64,000 nucleotides of DNA from Todiramphus chloris collaris (Eukaryota; Chordata; Aves; Coraciiformes; Alcedinidae): NCBI GenBank assembly GCA_025345505.1, contig JANVCC010000012.1, forward strand, positions 11,501,845 to 11,565,844. The letters run 5' to 3'. Positions 1 through 11,357 of this stretch are shown piece after piece. Under the pieces are notes generated by a model. It saw only the letters and a list, made by a program, of their open reading frames with translations. It made no database searches and was not told the DNA's origin. Within the stretch, counting starts at the first letter, position 1. Every line of letters begins with the position of its first letter. A program made the translations under genes and the position numbers.

Positions 1-3000
1 CAAAGGGAAATTTGGACTGTCTTCTCCACTTACTCCTTTTCCTTTGTGCTAGGTTTGTACCAGCACTTATGCTTTCTCAACAAACTTGACTCAGAAGGCT
101 TGTTCTTGTGTGCTGCTTTCATACTCCCCAAATAACATGAAGATCAGATATTTTCCCCTTGACCTAGGGTGATTTGGAGATGGAAATGAGAGATCTATTT
201 TGCTTTTCTAGATTTCTGAGATTCCTGTGGGAAATGGTTGATGCTGGCTGAGGAACGTTTGCTAAAACCTACTGCACAGACCTTGCAAAGGAGAAAGGTG
301 CTTCTGCCCACAAAGTCAGAACACAGAACTCAGAGCATAGAAGTGTACCAGACTGTCTTCTCCAAGTGTATTTAAATATTAATTGACCTCTGGATCTTAG
401 GAGAGGCAGCTGGACAGTCAAGAGTAGGAGCTTATGCAGGAGGTTTCAAAAGCAAGTAAAGATAGCTTCTATGTGTCATTTAACCTCCCCTATCCTCTTC
501 TCCCAGGACACAAATGGCAGGACACATTCACCTCCCCATAGCAGTCTTGTCACTCCACCAAACAAAGCAAATATTGCAGAAAGGCTTTTGTAGCCTCTAT
601 GAGAATGAAGAAGTGCACCCACTGTAGCACTCACTGAGTTTAATTTGGGGGTCTTAGAAGCTTTTTTTTTGAGAGAGTAGAAAAGAAGGCAAAAGCAGCA
701 GCTATTTTGCTACTGATAATTTATACAGGAGATATTTACCTGAGAGGCAGTTGTGTATGTGCTGTTTAGCATGTCTTACTGTCTTGCCTTCCCCAGCAGG
801 AAAATGTGTAGGCACATAAAAAAAGACATTTGAAAACCAAACTCTGAGAGTTGCTGGGGTGAGAGGAAAAAACAGAGACATGACCATCCTGGACCATGTC
901 ATGCAATTAGAATTTTTTTTTTTTCCCCAGGGGATTTTTCTGCCCTTACCTGGTTTTTCTTTAGTCCAACCTTCCCTTCCCCACCCTGGTCCCAGAGTTG
1001 ATCACCTCATCCAACTTGCCCATTCCACCAGAAGAGCTGACACTGCTTGCTGACTTTGTAGAGGTAGGAGGTGAAGTGATTCTTGTGTGGTGAGCATCCA
1101 GAGGCTGCTTGGAAAGACTTTCACTTCTAGCAGGTTTATTAAGCTCTGTGTCTGCTTCAATCTGTTTAAAGGTAACTTAAACATACTTGCAAAAGTAAAT
1201 TGAAGTATTTTAAGAACATTTTCTGTGCTCATGGGAGTTGCATGTCAGCAAATGGAGAGCAGTAGGCAGAGCCTGGCCCTTGGTGTTTCCTGCCTAGGAA
1301 GAGGTGAATGGAGCAGGACTGAGGAGGTGGGTGGAGGGAGGAGAAGGACAGAGGGGGATGCTCCCCCACATTTAACACAGAGAATGCATTTCTGTTAGAG
1401 GCAACTCTAAAACTCCAGATTTTCATCTTAATTTAAGATGATGACAAATACTGAAGTGTTAGCATCTCAGTCTCTGCATTCTAGAAAAAGCAAAACAATC
1501 AATGTTTAAAAATTTTTGTAGCTCTTGCTAACTGATTTTTAACTTAAATGAGATATCTCCTTAGACCTTAGTTAGCCAGTACAAGTGATTGAACAAAGTT
1601 CTTTCTAGAAACTCTTTTCAGGACACACATCAGTTGCATAGGTAGACAAGAGATGGTTTAAAATAAGACTGGAGAATGATAGTGGCATCTTAGTTGTCCG
1701 ATGTGTGAGACTTGCACTGAGAACAGGGAGGGACTTGTTTTGAAAGTCTGTCCCTACCTAAGTATTAGTGGCCTGGATTCTGGTCTGTGTTTGCCTGAAT
1801 CACGTCTTTTTTGGCTGATGTTGCTTGTTGCTCCAGTCACATTTAACAGCCTTCTAATTGTTGTTCATCTATTTCTCCCTTGTTGTCAATATCTACTAAG
1901 AATAATGCCTAGAACAATTTACATGAGCACAGAGGAGGCCCATATTCCACACAACATTTACAAGAGTGTACAAGTGCAGTCTGTTTTCCCCTTCAGATAG
2001 TTTAGAGTTGGTCCTTAGCCTTGCATTGCTGTAAGCATTTGTTGGTCTCATATGGACCAGATAGACTGCTGATGCACCTTCTTGTGTGGGAGAAGAATTT
2101 ATACTTAATTTAAGGGTGACTCCTGTTCTCAACTAGACACCTCCTTAAAACTTGGAATCACTACACTTCCTCTGGATCACTTCATTTTGCCAGTGGTCAA
2201 ATCTCTGTTCTGAAATTATGGGGTTTTTTTGTTAAAAAATGTCCAGTAGATATATGAGGAGGTTGTCTCAGTAAAGTCCTTTCATATAAGTATAGCTAAG
2301 CACCAGGAATACCTCTTCTTATGCCTTCTTGACTATTTTAAGCAGTGGTTGCTCCATACAGACTCACAATTAATAAGAGCTTTAACCACTGCATTCTTCT
2401 TGCTCTTCTTTTGTGTGGCCCTGTGACTCTGTAGTTATGAGCATCAAAACTTCTTCAGTAGGAAGACTAAGAACCTTCTTTCCTCTCCTCAAGCTCCCTA
2501 CAGTTTGAGACAAGGATGCTCTTGGAATATAGTGTCAGTCATAGCCATTTCATCAGGCATCTTGAAGAAGTGTTTGCATTGTGTAGTTGTAAGGGGCACA
2601 CTTAGCAAAGGAAGGACTCGAGGCTTTCCTGGGGAATAAGAAATACCCTATCTTAACAGGTAAGACAAATCTTTACTGTGGACTGGAAGGGAATCACCAA
2701 AGCTTGTTCCACCTGTGGTGCAGCCAGAGGTTAAATTGTGAGTTTACAGTGCGTTTCTCCTTGGTCTGACAACAGAAACTTACTCTGAAGGTAGTGAACC
2801 TATGAGAGATATTAACTTCTCATGAGTCATCACAGGCCTCTACAGTATGTGTCTCTAGCTCCTGTCTAACACTCCCACATGCTAGGTATCTACTAAAACC
2901 TGGTGAAGGCTAGCACATCAGATATTTTATCTGGGATGATGCTACTCATTGCATGACAAGTGTAGTCTCTCTGTTGTGTTATTCTGGTGTTGTCTCCAAG

Positions 3001-6000
3001 GGGCAGGGAAGACACCTTTTTTGCTTCATGTTTGTGCTGTACATCTTGCTCTGCTGCTGGGTCTGTAAAACAAAAATAACAGCTTTTCTTTACTGACAGG
3101 GCAGCTGATAGATTTTTAACTATGCTCTGGTTTTATTGCATGTGAGTCACTGCTTTGAGTTCATCTGAGTCTGACTTTCTTCTCAACTCTGTAATCTGTT
3201 TTTCTTTGTGAAGTATTGATTTTTAGAAAAGAGAGACAAAATCAATTAAAGCCAAAAATTTTTGACACTTTGGGCTTTCTGCTGTAGTAACAGTTAATCA
3301 CATGTTCATAAAAATGCTAACATATGCGTTAGAAAGACGACATTAAAATTTAATGTATTTGGGAAAATAAATTAAAAAGGTCTGTTGGAGAGGTTTTGCC
3401 ATAGTTCTCTTCCTGTAGTCTGTCAGAGGATGCATAAACCTGTGACCTCTTTTGTACACAATTACAATGTATCTCCTCTATCTAAAGCCAGATAATTACA
3501 AGGTTATATAGTCCCTTGGCAGGCTGAAGAAAAGGTTATTCTCATTTTCTTCTAAAGGCTTTAGAGTAATGTTGTGTGCTGGAAAGGTGTGCAGTTGTTT
3601 AATCCAGTGTGAATGAAGAATGGTGTATCTTACCATTGCTGCTTAGATACTAATTTAATGACAACCCTGAATTTATGTTTTAGCTAGCACTATCATTCTC
3701 CTTACACATGCAGCCTGTGTGTGAGTGAATGCATGTGTCTCTGGGCTGTGATGGGGTGATGCGTGCGGTGCTCACATGGCCTTTGAGCTTCCACTGATGG
3801 ACATATGAAATGGTGAAATGGAGTGGGTCAGGAGAAATGAATGAGCTTCACATGTTCTGCCTCTGCTAAGTCATTGTTACGCTCCCCTTTAAGATTTGCT
3901 CATCCTCTCAACTAAGCAGCATCCAGTAGACAGGTTTGTCTGCAGGGGTTAGCTGGAGTCTTACCAACATCTCCCCGGTGGACTCAGCAGTTCCTTCAGG
4001 ATTTAAACTATAAGATTTTCAATGAAGTGTCTAAGACTGGTTGGGAAGATAACCTTCTGAACAGTAACCAGTACATTGCAGTCTGCAAGTGGATGCCTGC
4101 CAGATGGCAGAAAAATTAATCTAATTCAATCCTGAGTAGTGAGCTGGATTGAGGACAGGACTTTCTTTGGAGATGTATCTAAGATGTGCCAAGTACCTTT
4201 GTCTTCAGCATTAAAGTTGAAACCACATGATGACTATGTAAGTGATAACTTTACCCCGCACAGCCTTAGTCACTTTGAAGGGAGTTGGTCAGTCTAGGAG
4301 GGCAATGGGCTCAAGCTGAGTCTGGTGCTTTGCTCCAGACCTGACCCTTACCAAAATGATAATGCAAAAACTGAGGAATGAGATGGCCGTCTTTCTCTAT
4401 GAGGAAGATTATGTCACAGAATGTCCAGCAGACTGCAGACACACCGTATGCCACTGAACAGGTGGAAATAACACAGGCATAGCAAACATGAGCTTTTGGA
4501 CGAGAAAAGAATAGGAAGTGATGGATATTGCAACAGCTACAGATGGGTAAATGTGTTCACTTGTTAAATGGTGCTGCAAATTACAGAAGAAGAGTTAATG
4601 TTTAAAGGCCTTTAAATTCATCAGCTCATCCACAGGCAGTTTAATTTAGCCCTCTGCTCTGCCAGCCACAGGATATGATGGATTGCTCATTACAATGCAT
4701 GATGATCCAACTCTTTGCTCTCATAGAGATGGTGACCCTCTGTCCCATGCAGGAGGCAAAATCCTCTTCTTTTTCTTGCCCCAACGCCAATGATGGCAAG
4801 TTCACCAAGGTAAATTAGTGAAAGATGAGAAATACCCCATACAAAATCAGCAGCTATTAGAGCAAGCTCACAGCAGACTAGAATATCACTGACCACCTGT
4901 GACAGACGTTTGAGTGCTGGACTTGCTTCTGGGCAGTGTTATCTGCCCTTTACTCTGAGCTTGTGGCAAAACTACCAGTCTGTAGGACTCAGCATGCCAG
5001 GCAGCTTTTTGTGCTCTGATCCTAGAATCTTGAAATATTGTTTAACACTTAATGCAATTAACAACTAATAATTAGAAATGTATCAAAGAAATACTTGGAA
5101 AGCATTAAAAAAAAATTTAAAAAATTGACTGGAGATTTTATTGGTATTTTCCACTTATGACCCATCACCTGTCCTGCTGTTAAGTCAATACTGGTGCCTT
5201 GCAGTAAGGGAGATGCCCACTGGATGTCATGGTTGCTCCACAAAAGTGCAAACACAGTGTAATTTATCTAGCAGTCAAAATGTTATTTCTGAGAGGAAGC
5301 AATTTTAGGATGTAATTTTGTGTAGGTATTCTCTCTCTCTCTTTCTCTGTTTCAGCCTCTCACCTATACACATACATAAATCCTCGGATTTCTTGAACTG
5401 TGCAGTCAGTAAGCCACAGCTAACCCCCTGTGTCTGTTTGGTTATATGTGAATTTTGTGAAAACAAAACAATTTAAAGTTGTTCAGATAAATTACATAGG
5501 AGAAGACTTCTGACACTGATTTCAGAAAAAGTTAGTCACCCACATACCTTTGAAAATCAGGGTCTTATTGCCATGATTAATGAGAGAGAGAGACACTCTG
5601 CAATTGCAATCAAACAGATTCAATCACTTAATTCAGGGATTAATGAGATCAGCAAATTATATGTGGGTCATCTAAGCTTTAGACTCACGACCTGCTTTTA
5701 AGTTCTTTGTAGATAGAAAGCAAATAAGAAGTGAACAAAAAAAAAAACCAAAAAAACCTTTCCTCCTTCTAAAACCTCTTCTTCAAAAATCTGAATTCAT
5801 AGTGCATGGAAAATATAACTGCAAATGCCTACATTCTGCAAATGTCAGTAGCAGCTAGCTCATTTAAATTTACTATTTAAATGTATTAAACATAAAAAGA
5901 ATCTTGTTAAATGTCATAATCATAATGACTATCCAAATGAAATTAGCTAGAAGAGTCAATTAGATTCAGAGGCCAAGCAGGAAGTACAATGAGTCACTGG

Positions 6001-6300
6001 GAAAGGAGGATCCCCCAGACACTGCACCGCATCGATTATAATCTTAAATGTCATGTGGAAATGAATACAGTTATAATGTTCTCATATTTAGGGGTGGGTT
6101 ATTTACTTAGCCCCCAGAAAGCAAGTTTTTATTTTTTTCTTGAAGGGTTAGTCAAACTTGTGTACTAGGTAAACACAGAAATTGTGTACAGCAGTACCAG
6201 GCTACCTGAATTACAAGCACACAAAGACTGTTCAGATGCACAAAGATGAAGTTGTAGAAATGAAATTTAGAGTTATGGAGAAAGTATAAATGTTTATAGT
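1..6300. other. AT-rich sequence, no gene recognised
   Basis: All reading frames here are short (at most about 100 codons) and none resembles a protein I know. There is a short pyrimidine run of TC dinucleotides near 5332-5350 and an (AG)n run near 5583-5594. The part from about 5500 to 6080 is rich in TAAT/ATTA cores and reads like possible conserved non-coding DNA; see the findings. I see no RNA gene, LTR or LINE tail. Confidence 0.6.
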
Positions 6301-6880
6301 ATCATAGGAACATTTAGGTTGGAAAAGACATTTAAGATGTTCAAGTCTAACCATTAACCTAGCAATGACAAATCTACCACTAAACCATGTCCCTAAGCAC
6401 TGCATCTACACTTCCTTTAAATGATTCCAGTGATGTTGACTTCACCAGTTCCCTGGGCAGCCTGTTCCAATGCTTGATAACCCTTTCAGTAAATCAATTT
6501 GTCATAATATCTAAATCTCCCTGGTGCAGCTTGAGTCTGTTCCCTCTTGTCCCTTGCTATGTGGGAAAAGATACCTATACCCAGCTCACCACCATATCCT
6601 TTCAGGTAGTTGTAGAATGTGAAAAGGTCTATCCTGAGCCTCCTTTTCTCCAGGCTAAACAACCCCAGTTCCCTCAGCCATTCCTTCTAAGACTTGTGCT
6701 CTAGACCCTTCACCAGCTTTGTTGCTCTTCTTTGGACCCACTCCAGCACCTCAATGTCCTTCTTGTAGTGAGGTGTCCAAAACTGAGGCCACATTTGAGG
6801 TGTGGCCTCATCAGTGGGGGACAGTACAGGGGACAATTACTTTCCTTGGTCTGCTGGCCACACTACTACTGAAGCAGGCC
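6301..6880 (-). mobile_element. CR1 LINE, 5'-truncated 3' end
   Basis: Read on the minus strand, this is the 3' part of a CR1 non-LTR retrotransposon. The plus-strand left edge starts with the reverse complement of a CR1 tail (atcatagg, then ttaggttggaaaagac), so the element's 3' end is at 6301. The body matches the last coding segment of ORF2 and the 3' UTR: the stretches reading ccctgggcagcctgttcc and gctggccacact are typical CR1 landmarks. Frames are broken by substitutions and small indels, so no CR1 protein segment remains open. It ends near 6880, where the resemblance stops. Truncation at the 5' end is the normal outcome of target-primed insertion. Confidence 0.9.
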
Positions 6881-7502
6881 TATTATTTTCGGTATCAAAA
6901 TAGATAGTATTCAGATGTGACCAGAAATGAATAAGAATATGCAAAAGAAATACAGCTGTGAACAGGAAAGATAAATTGTTGTCACTTAATGAAGGGATAA
7001 TATTAGTCCTTTTTCTCTCTGCCTCTGGCCTTACTTTTATGAAATGCTGATGAAGGCAGTTCCATGATCCTCCTCTCTTTGTACATTGGACATTCCTACC
7101 AACACAGCTATCTCCAGGACTTACAGACTTTGGCAACAGATGTTTTCCTTATTGGTCCATATAATTATATGTCTTGTAATTTTTATCAACTGTCCAGGTA
7201 CTTACTCTTCAGACAAGATCTTTTTCAAGATTAGCTTCTGGGTTTGCATTCTACTGTCATATTTATTCATCAAAGAACAGCTTCAGATCACGATTATGCT
7301 GTTATAAGTCTTTTCTGTCACCCAGTCACTAATAATTTGCAGCTATCTGAAGTAGGAGTAAAGTTACAAGATTAACTCATAGCTTGCAGATAACTTCAGA
7401 ATACTTCAGTGGTGATAGGATACAATTTATATCATATAAGTTAAAACTAGAAAAGGCCTTACAGTTTCTAAAATACACAGCATACAAATGTTATTCCTAT
7501 CT
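6881..7502. other. Spacer between CR1 and LTR
   Basis: AT-rich sequence with only chance-length frames (up to about 99 codons). Nothing recognised. Confidence 0.5.
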
Positions 7503-7970
7503 TGTTGCAGTGGGTCTGTCTGAGCTGCTTTTCCCCATCCAGCCCTCATGCTGCAGCACTGGGAGCTGGAGGGTGCTGATAACACACCCGTGTTATGACT
7601 GCCAGGGCTCACACGGCACCAGAGGCTGGGGGGGCAAGGTGGGGAAGAGCATACAGCCGACCTGAGCTGACCAGTGGGATATTCCATACCATATGACATC
7701 AGATCAACTATAAAGGGAGAGGGCAGGAGGAGGATGTGGGGGCATTCTGCTTTGTCCTTCAAGCAGCTGCTACGTGTTCCTGGAGCCCTGCTTCCTGGAC
7801 TTGGCCTGACATTGCCTGTGGGTGGGAAGTAGAGAACAACATCTTTATCTACCATAACCCATGGCTCTTTGCGTCTTATTCTCTCCCTGTGTGCCGTGCT
7901 GATGGGGGTTGGGGGGAGTGATAGAAGGGCTTGGTGGGCACTTGGTGCTGTGCCAGGGTCAACCCACCAC
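7503..7970 (+). mobile_element. Solo LTR, avian ERVL-type
   Basis: The plus-strand sequence has the order of parts expected of an ERVL-type avian LTR. A U3 segment contains the ccataccatatgac block, followed by a TATA-like box (tataaa, 7709-7714). An R/U5 segment includes tggagccctgctt, and the 3' end reads gggtcaacccaccaca. The last block is the usual 3' terminus of this LTR group, as I recall it. The polyadenylation signal expected between the transcription start and the tatctaccataaccc stretch is not visible, which suggests a small deletion near 7833-7855. The 5' edge is approximate, and I found no certain target duplication. A 285-codon frame on the opposite strand (7427-8284) only overlaps this LTR and is not a gene. 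Confidence 0.75.
7709..7714 (+). promoter_or_regulatory. TATA-like box of the ERVL-type LTR
   Basis: The tataaa sits about 20 bases downstream of the conserved ccataccatatgac block, the expected U3 position in this LTR group. It is a relic; no transcription is implied. Confidence 0.5.
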
Positions 7971-8504
7971 ACTTGTCCTCCTCTCCAATTAACTAGGACT
8001 TCTCTTATCTTTGTCTCCTTTTTTTCTTCAATCTCAACATGAAAGATTATGAAGGACAAAAGGAGAATCGTAAGTTCACCAAGTGAAAGTGACTCTTGAT
8101 TACTTAAATTTCTGGCAGATGATTTATCTTTTACAACACAGCTCCTCAGAGTACTAAAAACACAAGGACTGTCTTTGCAGTTTAACGTTTTAACTATTTT
8201 GCCCTTGCTTTGAACATAGTAGAAAAGTTTCTTTGTCATGGGAAGCAGAAAGGAAAAAATCAGCTGAGATGGCCCAAGCATCAAGCAAAGACCTGTTCTC
8301 CTCCAAGATGTAGCTGATGGTCTCTAGTGTCTGTGCCTCCCAATAGCCATGTGCCTCTCCTGAGTCTGCAACATTTGTTTTGGGAAGGAGTGGTTGGGAA
8401 AGCTGTGAGTGAACAGTGCTTTTGCACTATGCTGGAGTGATGTTTTGTGCTTGTTTTCATTTTCTTCTTCCTCTTCCTAACTGTCTTTTTGCCTTTCTGA
8501 CTAC
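7971..8504. other. Unassigned spacer
   Basis: No recognisable gene. A pyrimidine-rich run (8455-8500) separates the ERVL-type LTR from the LINE relic on its right. Confidence 0.4.
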
Positions 8505-8740
8505 CGAGCATTGAGCTGACATTTCAGGAAATTATCCAGAGTTATTCTGAGACCTCTTTCATGAATTGTTAATGTAGAGCCCATTGTTGCATATGTATAG
8601 TGAGGATGGTTATTTTGCCATGTGCATTACTTTGCATTTATTGACATTGAATCTCTTCTGCCATGTATTACCCTGCCACTCAGTATCATGAGAGCTTTCT
8701 GCAAGTCTTTGAGGACAGTTTTAGGTTTGATCTTCCTGAA
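8505..8740 (-). mobile_element. Ancient CR1/L3-like LINE relic
   Basis: On the minus strand, a nearly open frame reads through residues typical of the region after the RT catalytic box in CR1-clade LINEs: FNVNKCKVMHMAK at about 8615-8655, followed in a shifted frame by a PHYTYATMGSTLT-like segment. It differs clearly from the younger CR1 copies in this window, which carry FNKGKC-type sequence at the same place. It therefore belongs to another, probably older, CR1/L3-type family. No 3' tail is visible and both edges are eroded. Confidence 0.65.
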
Positions 8741-8834
8741 TGCTTTTCTGCCAGCTGAAAATGTGTCACCTCACTAAAAGAGATTCATTACATTAATAGT
8801 AATGAACAGGTTTCTACAGTTCAGTTATGAATAC

Positions 8835-9610
8835 ACAGGGAACAGAGTTGATTCTAGCCCATGTGAACCTTATGTGTTTTATAGGGTATGTTTCCAGCCA
8901 ACTCGTAGTTGTGTCCACCATGGTGCTTACGTTGGTGTGTTTGTGGCAGTGATACAGTGTAGCTAGTTTGGCACACCTCACCATATTGATAACCCTGCCA
9001 CAATGCTCTGTTCCAGGTAGACTTTACTCAAATAACTCACTTGATGGTGGTACAGGGCGACCTGTGTGATGGCCTCAAAGGTAAGGTCCACACCTTGATC
9101 ATGAGCCTATCTGTACATTACATCTCTCCCTAGACATTCCAATGTTTTATGGGCCTACTAAGCTATGAATAGCTCACCCTTATGTTCCCAGTGCAGGTCC
9201 ACTGGATCCATTGAATTAAATTTTGTCATCCTGGTCTACCTGCTTACTGTTTCAATGTTCTTCGCTAATGTGGTTCTTGGGCTTGTAAGCAACCATGTGA
9301 TGTGCCTTCACAGCAACACTTTCTAACTGTGCACTGATTTTTTGTGACCAGCCCAGATGGATTTACCTCTGTGCTGTCAGTTGTTCTATTTCCATTGCCA
9401 CCCCTACATGGTGTTTTCCCATGGGGTGGGTACAGGAGTAGACTACTGGCTACTTTTCTCTAAGTTCAGCTGGATGGCTTTCACTTCTGCAAACTGACTT
9501 GACATACCTTCTACTTTGACAGTTTTGATCACTTGTCAAATGGAACTGCACACAGCAGCTTTCCACTTCCAATGGTTTCTTGTAACATGACAGGATCTGC
9601 TGAGAACAGA
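8835..9610 (-). pseudogene. pol: Endogenous retrovirus (ERVL-like) pol remnant: RNase H and integrase
   Basis: Translating the minus strand in shifting frames gives successive blocks of an ERVL-type pol polyprotein. An RNase H segment lies near 9464-9580, with the short string AEVKAIQL at 9464-9490. A downstream RNase H block follows, with RGKSIWA near 9345-9365. The integrase zinc-binding region follows, with VDLHWEHKGELF near 9165-9202, and an eroded integrase core lies toward 8835. Many stops and several frame changes are present, so it is a dead fragment. A solo LTR sits directly against its right edge at 9611, and I cannot identify the matching upstream pol sequence beyond that LTR (11353 onward). 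The family assignment rests on remembered similarity. Confidence 0.75.
9606..9610. repeat. Target-site duplication, left copy (acaga)
   Basis: Perfect match to 11353-11357. Together the two pentamers define the exact ends of the LTR between them. Confidence 0.8.
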
Positions 9611-10644
9611 TGTTATGGTTCAGGCCCACCTGGTAACAAAACACCACACAGATGCTCTCTCACTCCTCCCCACTGGTGAGAAAGGGAGGAGAAAATGCTA
9701 CAAAAGGCTTATGGGTTGAGACAAGGACAGGAAGGAATCACTCACCAATTATGATCATGGGCAAAAAAGACTTGGGAGAACAAAAACATCAATTTAATTT
9801 TAACAACAACAACACTACTAATTTACCAATCAAATCAGAGTGGGATAATAAGAAATACAGTCACATCTTAAAAACACCTTCTCCCCACCCTTCCCTTCTT
9901 CACAAGCTCAGCTCTGCTCCCAATTTTTCTACCTCCTACCCATACGCAGCACAGGGGGGTGGGGAATGGGGGTTGTGGTCAGTTTGTCTCTGCTGCTTCT
10001 TCCTTCTCAAGATGAAGACTCCTCACATTCTTGCCCTGCTGCAATGTGTGGTCACTCCCATGGGAGACTGCCCTCCATGAAATTCTCTGATATGAGTCCT
10101 TCCCATGGGCTGCAGTTCTTCGCAAACTGCTTTTAAGGGACTATTGATTAGTTGTCTCAAACATCATGTCAATAGGGGAAAAATATAAATAAATAAGCAG
10201 GAGTTGCTTATTTCAACATTGCTGACCACAAAGGAATATATTTGGCACCATTGGCTGACTACCATGGAAAATACCACAAAAGGAGGAATGGAAATTACCA
10301 TAAAAGGAAAAACTTGGTTAATGATACCGACCTACCCCCCTGTCCCCCCATTCCTCAAACTGCACACGAGCCTAGACCTGGGGTCCTCTCTTTTGGACAC
10401 CACTGAAAGACCTCTCAGTGATGGTATTGGGCACAAGCATCAGCTGCAGGAGTGATGTAATGCAGGGCCAAGGCAATGCAAAGCAGTTCCAGACTGTCTC
10501 CTGAAAGAGGAGGGGTCATGGACAATAAAAGACAGATACACGGACTGAGAGATGGAAGTTTCTCCCACTGAGAGAGTCTGGCCAACGGGATGCTATTGGA
10601 ACATATGGATGGTATTCTAATCTATCCCTATTATTCTTTACAAC

Positions 10645-10740
10645 TCCTCTTCTCTTCTTTCTCTTCTCTTCTCTTCTCTTCTCTTCTCTTCTCTTCTCTT
10701 CTCTTCTCTTCTCTTCTCTTCTCTTCTCTTCTCTTCTTTC
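10645..10740 (+). repeat. (CTCTT)n pentanucleotide microsatellite
   Basis: About 95 bp of nearly perfect CTCTT units, with slightly broken units at both ends. It lies inside the nested LTR, immediately upstream of its polyadenylation signal. The strand is pure pyrimidine. Confidence 0.95.
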
Positions 10741-10758
10741 TCAAGTTGTAAGAGCACT

Positions 10759-10764
10759 AATAAA
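10759..10764 (+). terminator. Polyadenylation signal of nested LTR
   Basis: The aataaa hexamer is followed by a GT-rich segment (gtgtctttgg), the expected R-region layout of a retroviral LTR. Confidence 0.55.
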
Positions 10765-11352
10765 GTGTCTTTGGCTGCCAAGTGATGTCTGATCTCCTTT
10801 GTGTTTTAATTTCATCCCGGAGGAGTCCTTGAGGTCCTTGGTCATATGGGGGACCAGATCAAACTTTAACACCGTTCCATTGTGAGTCCCTTGTGTGGGG
10901 TGTAGTCCTCTCAGAAACAGACCAGCCCAGAGTGGTCTTCTCTCAGAGTCACTGCCTTTTTCAGGCACAGCCACTTTCTCTGGTGTGGGGTCCTCCATGG
11001 GCTGCAGGTGGATATCTGTACCACCATTAATCTCCATGGGCTGCAGGGGTCAACCTGTCAACTCACCACAGGATGCAGGGGAATCTCTGCTCCAGTGTGC
11101 CTCCCCACCTCCTTCTTCTCTTACCTTGGTCTCCACATAGGTGTTTCACTCACATCCCACTCTTCTCTCCACTGCAGGTTTTCCTGTCTTAAATATATTA
11201 TTACAGAGGTGCTACCATTGTCACTGATTGACTCAGCCTTGGACAGAGGTAGATCTGATTTGGATTCAGGGAAGTGTCTAGCAGCTTCTCAGATGAGACA
11301 CCCCTGTAGCCCCTCCCCCGCTATTAGAACCCTGCCACACAAACCAAACACA

Positions 11353-11357
11353 ACAGA
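11353..11357. repeat. Target-site duplication, right copy (acaga)
   Basis: Pairs with 9606-9610. Five bases is the duplication length expected for ERVL-class integrases. Confidence 0.8.

Larger units (their letters stand above)
10133..10871 (+). mobile_element. Nested solo LTR, ERVK-like
   Basis: About 739 bp that breaks the surrounding LTR at its gcaaactgc...ttccattgtgagtccctt junction. It contains a polyadenylation signal, aataaa (10759-10764), just after a long (CTCTT)n tract. A U5-like segment follows and ends in actttaaca, which suggests plus orientation. The bordering hexamers, ctgctt (10127-10132) and ccgttc (10872-10877), can both be read as decayed copies of one 6-bp target, since undamaged members of the host LTR group read ctgctc there as I recall. 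Six bases would fit an ERVK-type element. The 5' terminal TG is then mutated to TT. Assignment is moderate and boundaries are good to a few bases. Confidence 0.65.
9611..11352 (-). mobile_element. Solo ERVL-type LTR interrupted by another LTR
   Basis: On the minus strand the element opens with TGTGTTTGGTTTGTGTGGC at 11352 and closes with CATAACA at 9611, the canonical TG...CA ends. It is flanked by identical acaga pentamers (9606-9610 and 11353-11357), the 5-bp target duplication typical of ERVL elements. Landmarks of this avian LTR group include repeated 'ccatgggctgcag' motifs (about 10104-10116, 10995-11010 and 11034-11048) and the ctgtagcccc...gctattagaaccctgccacac block near its 5' end. 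A younger LTR (10133-10871) splits it in two. Open frames inside it on either strand (for example 9652-10080 and 11008-11511) are chance. Confidence 0.85.

Noticed and set aside
7427-8284. 285-codon minus-strand frame, the longest in the window
   Set aside because: It lies antisense over a plus-strand ERVL-type LTR and its flanks. Its proline/serine-rich middle is just the LTR read backwards, and no known domain is present.
10600-10745. Possible CRISPR-like or satellite array
   Set aside because: The regular units are a simple CTCTT microsatellite with no spacers. CRISPR arrays are not expected in a vertebrate genome.
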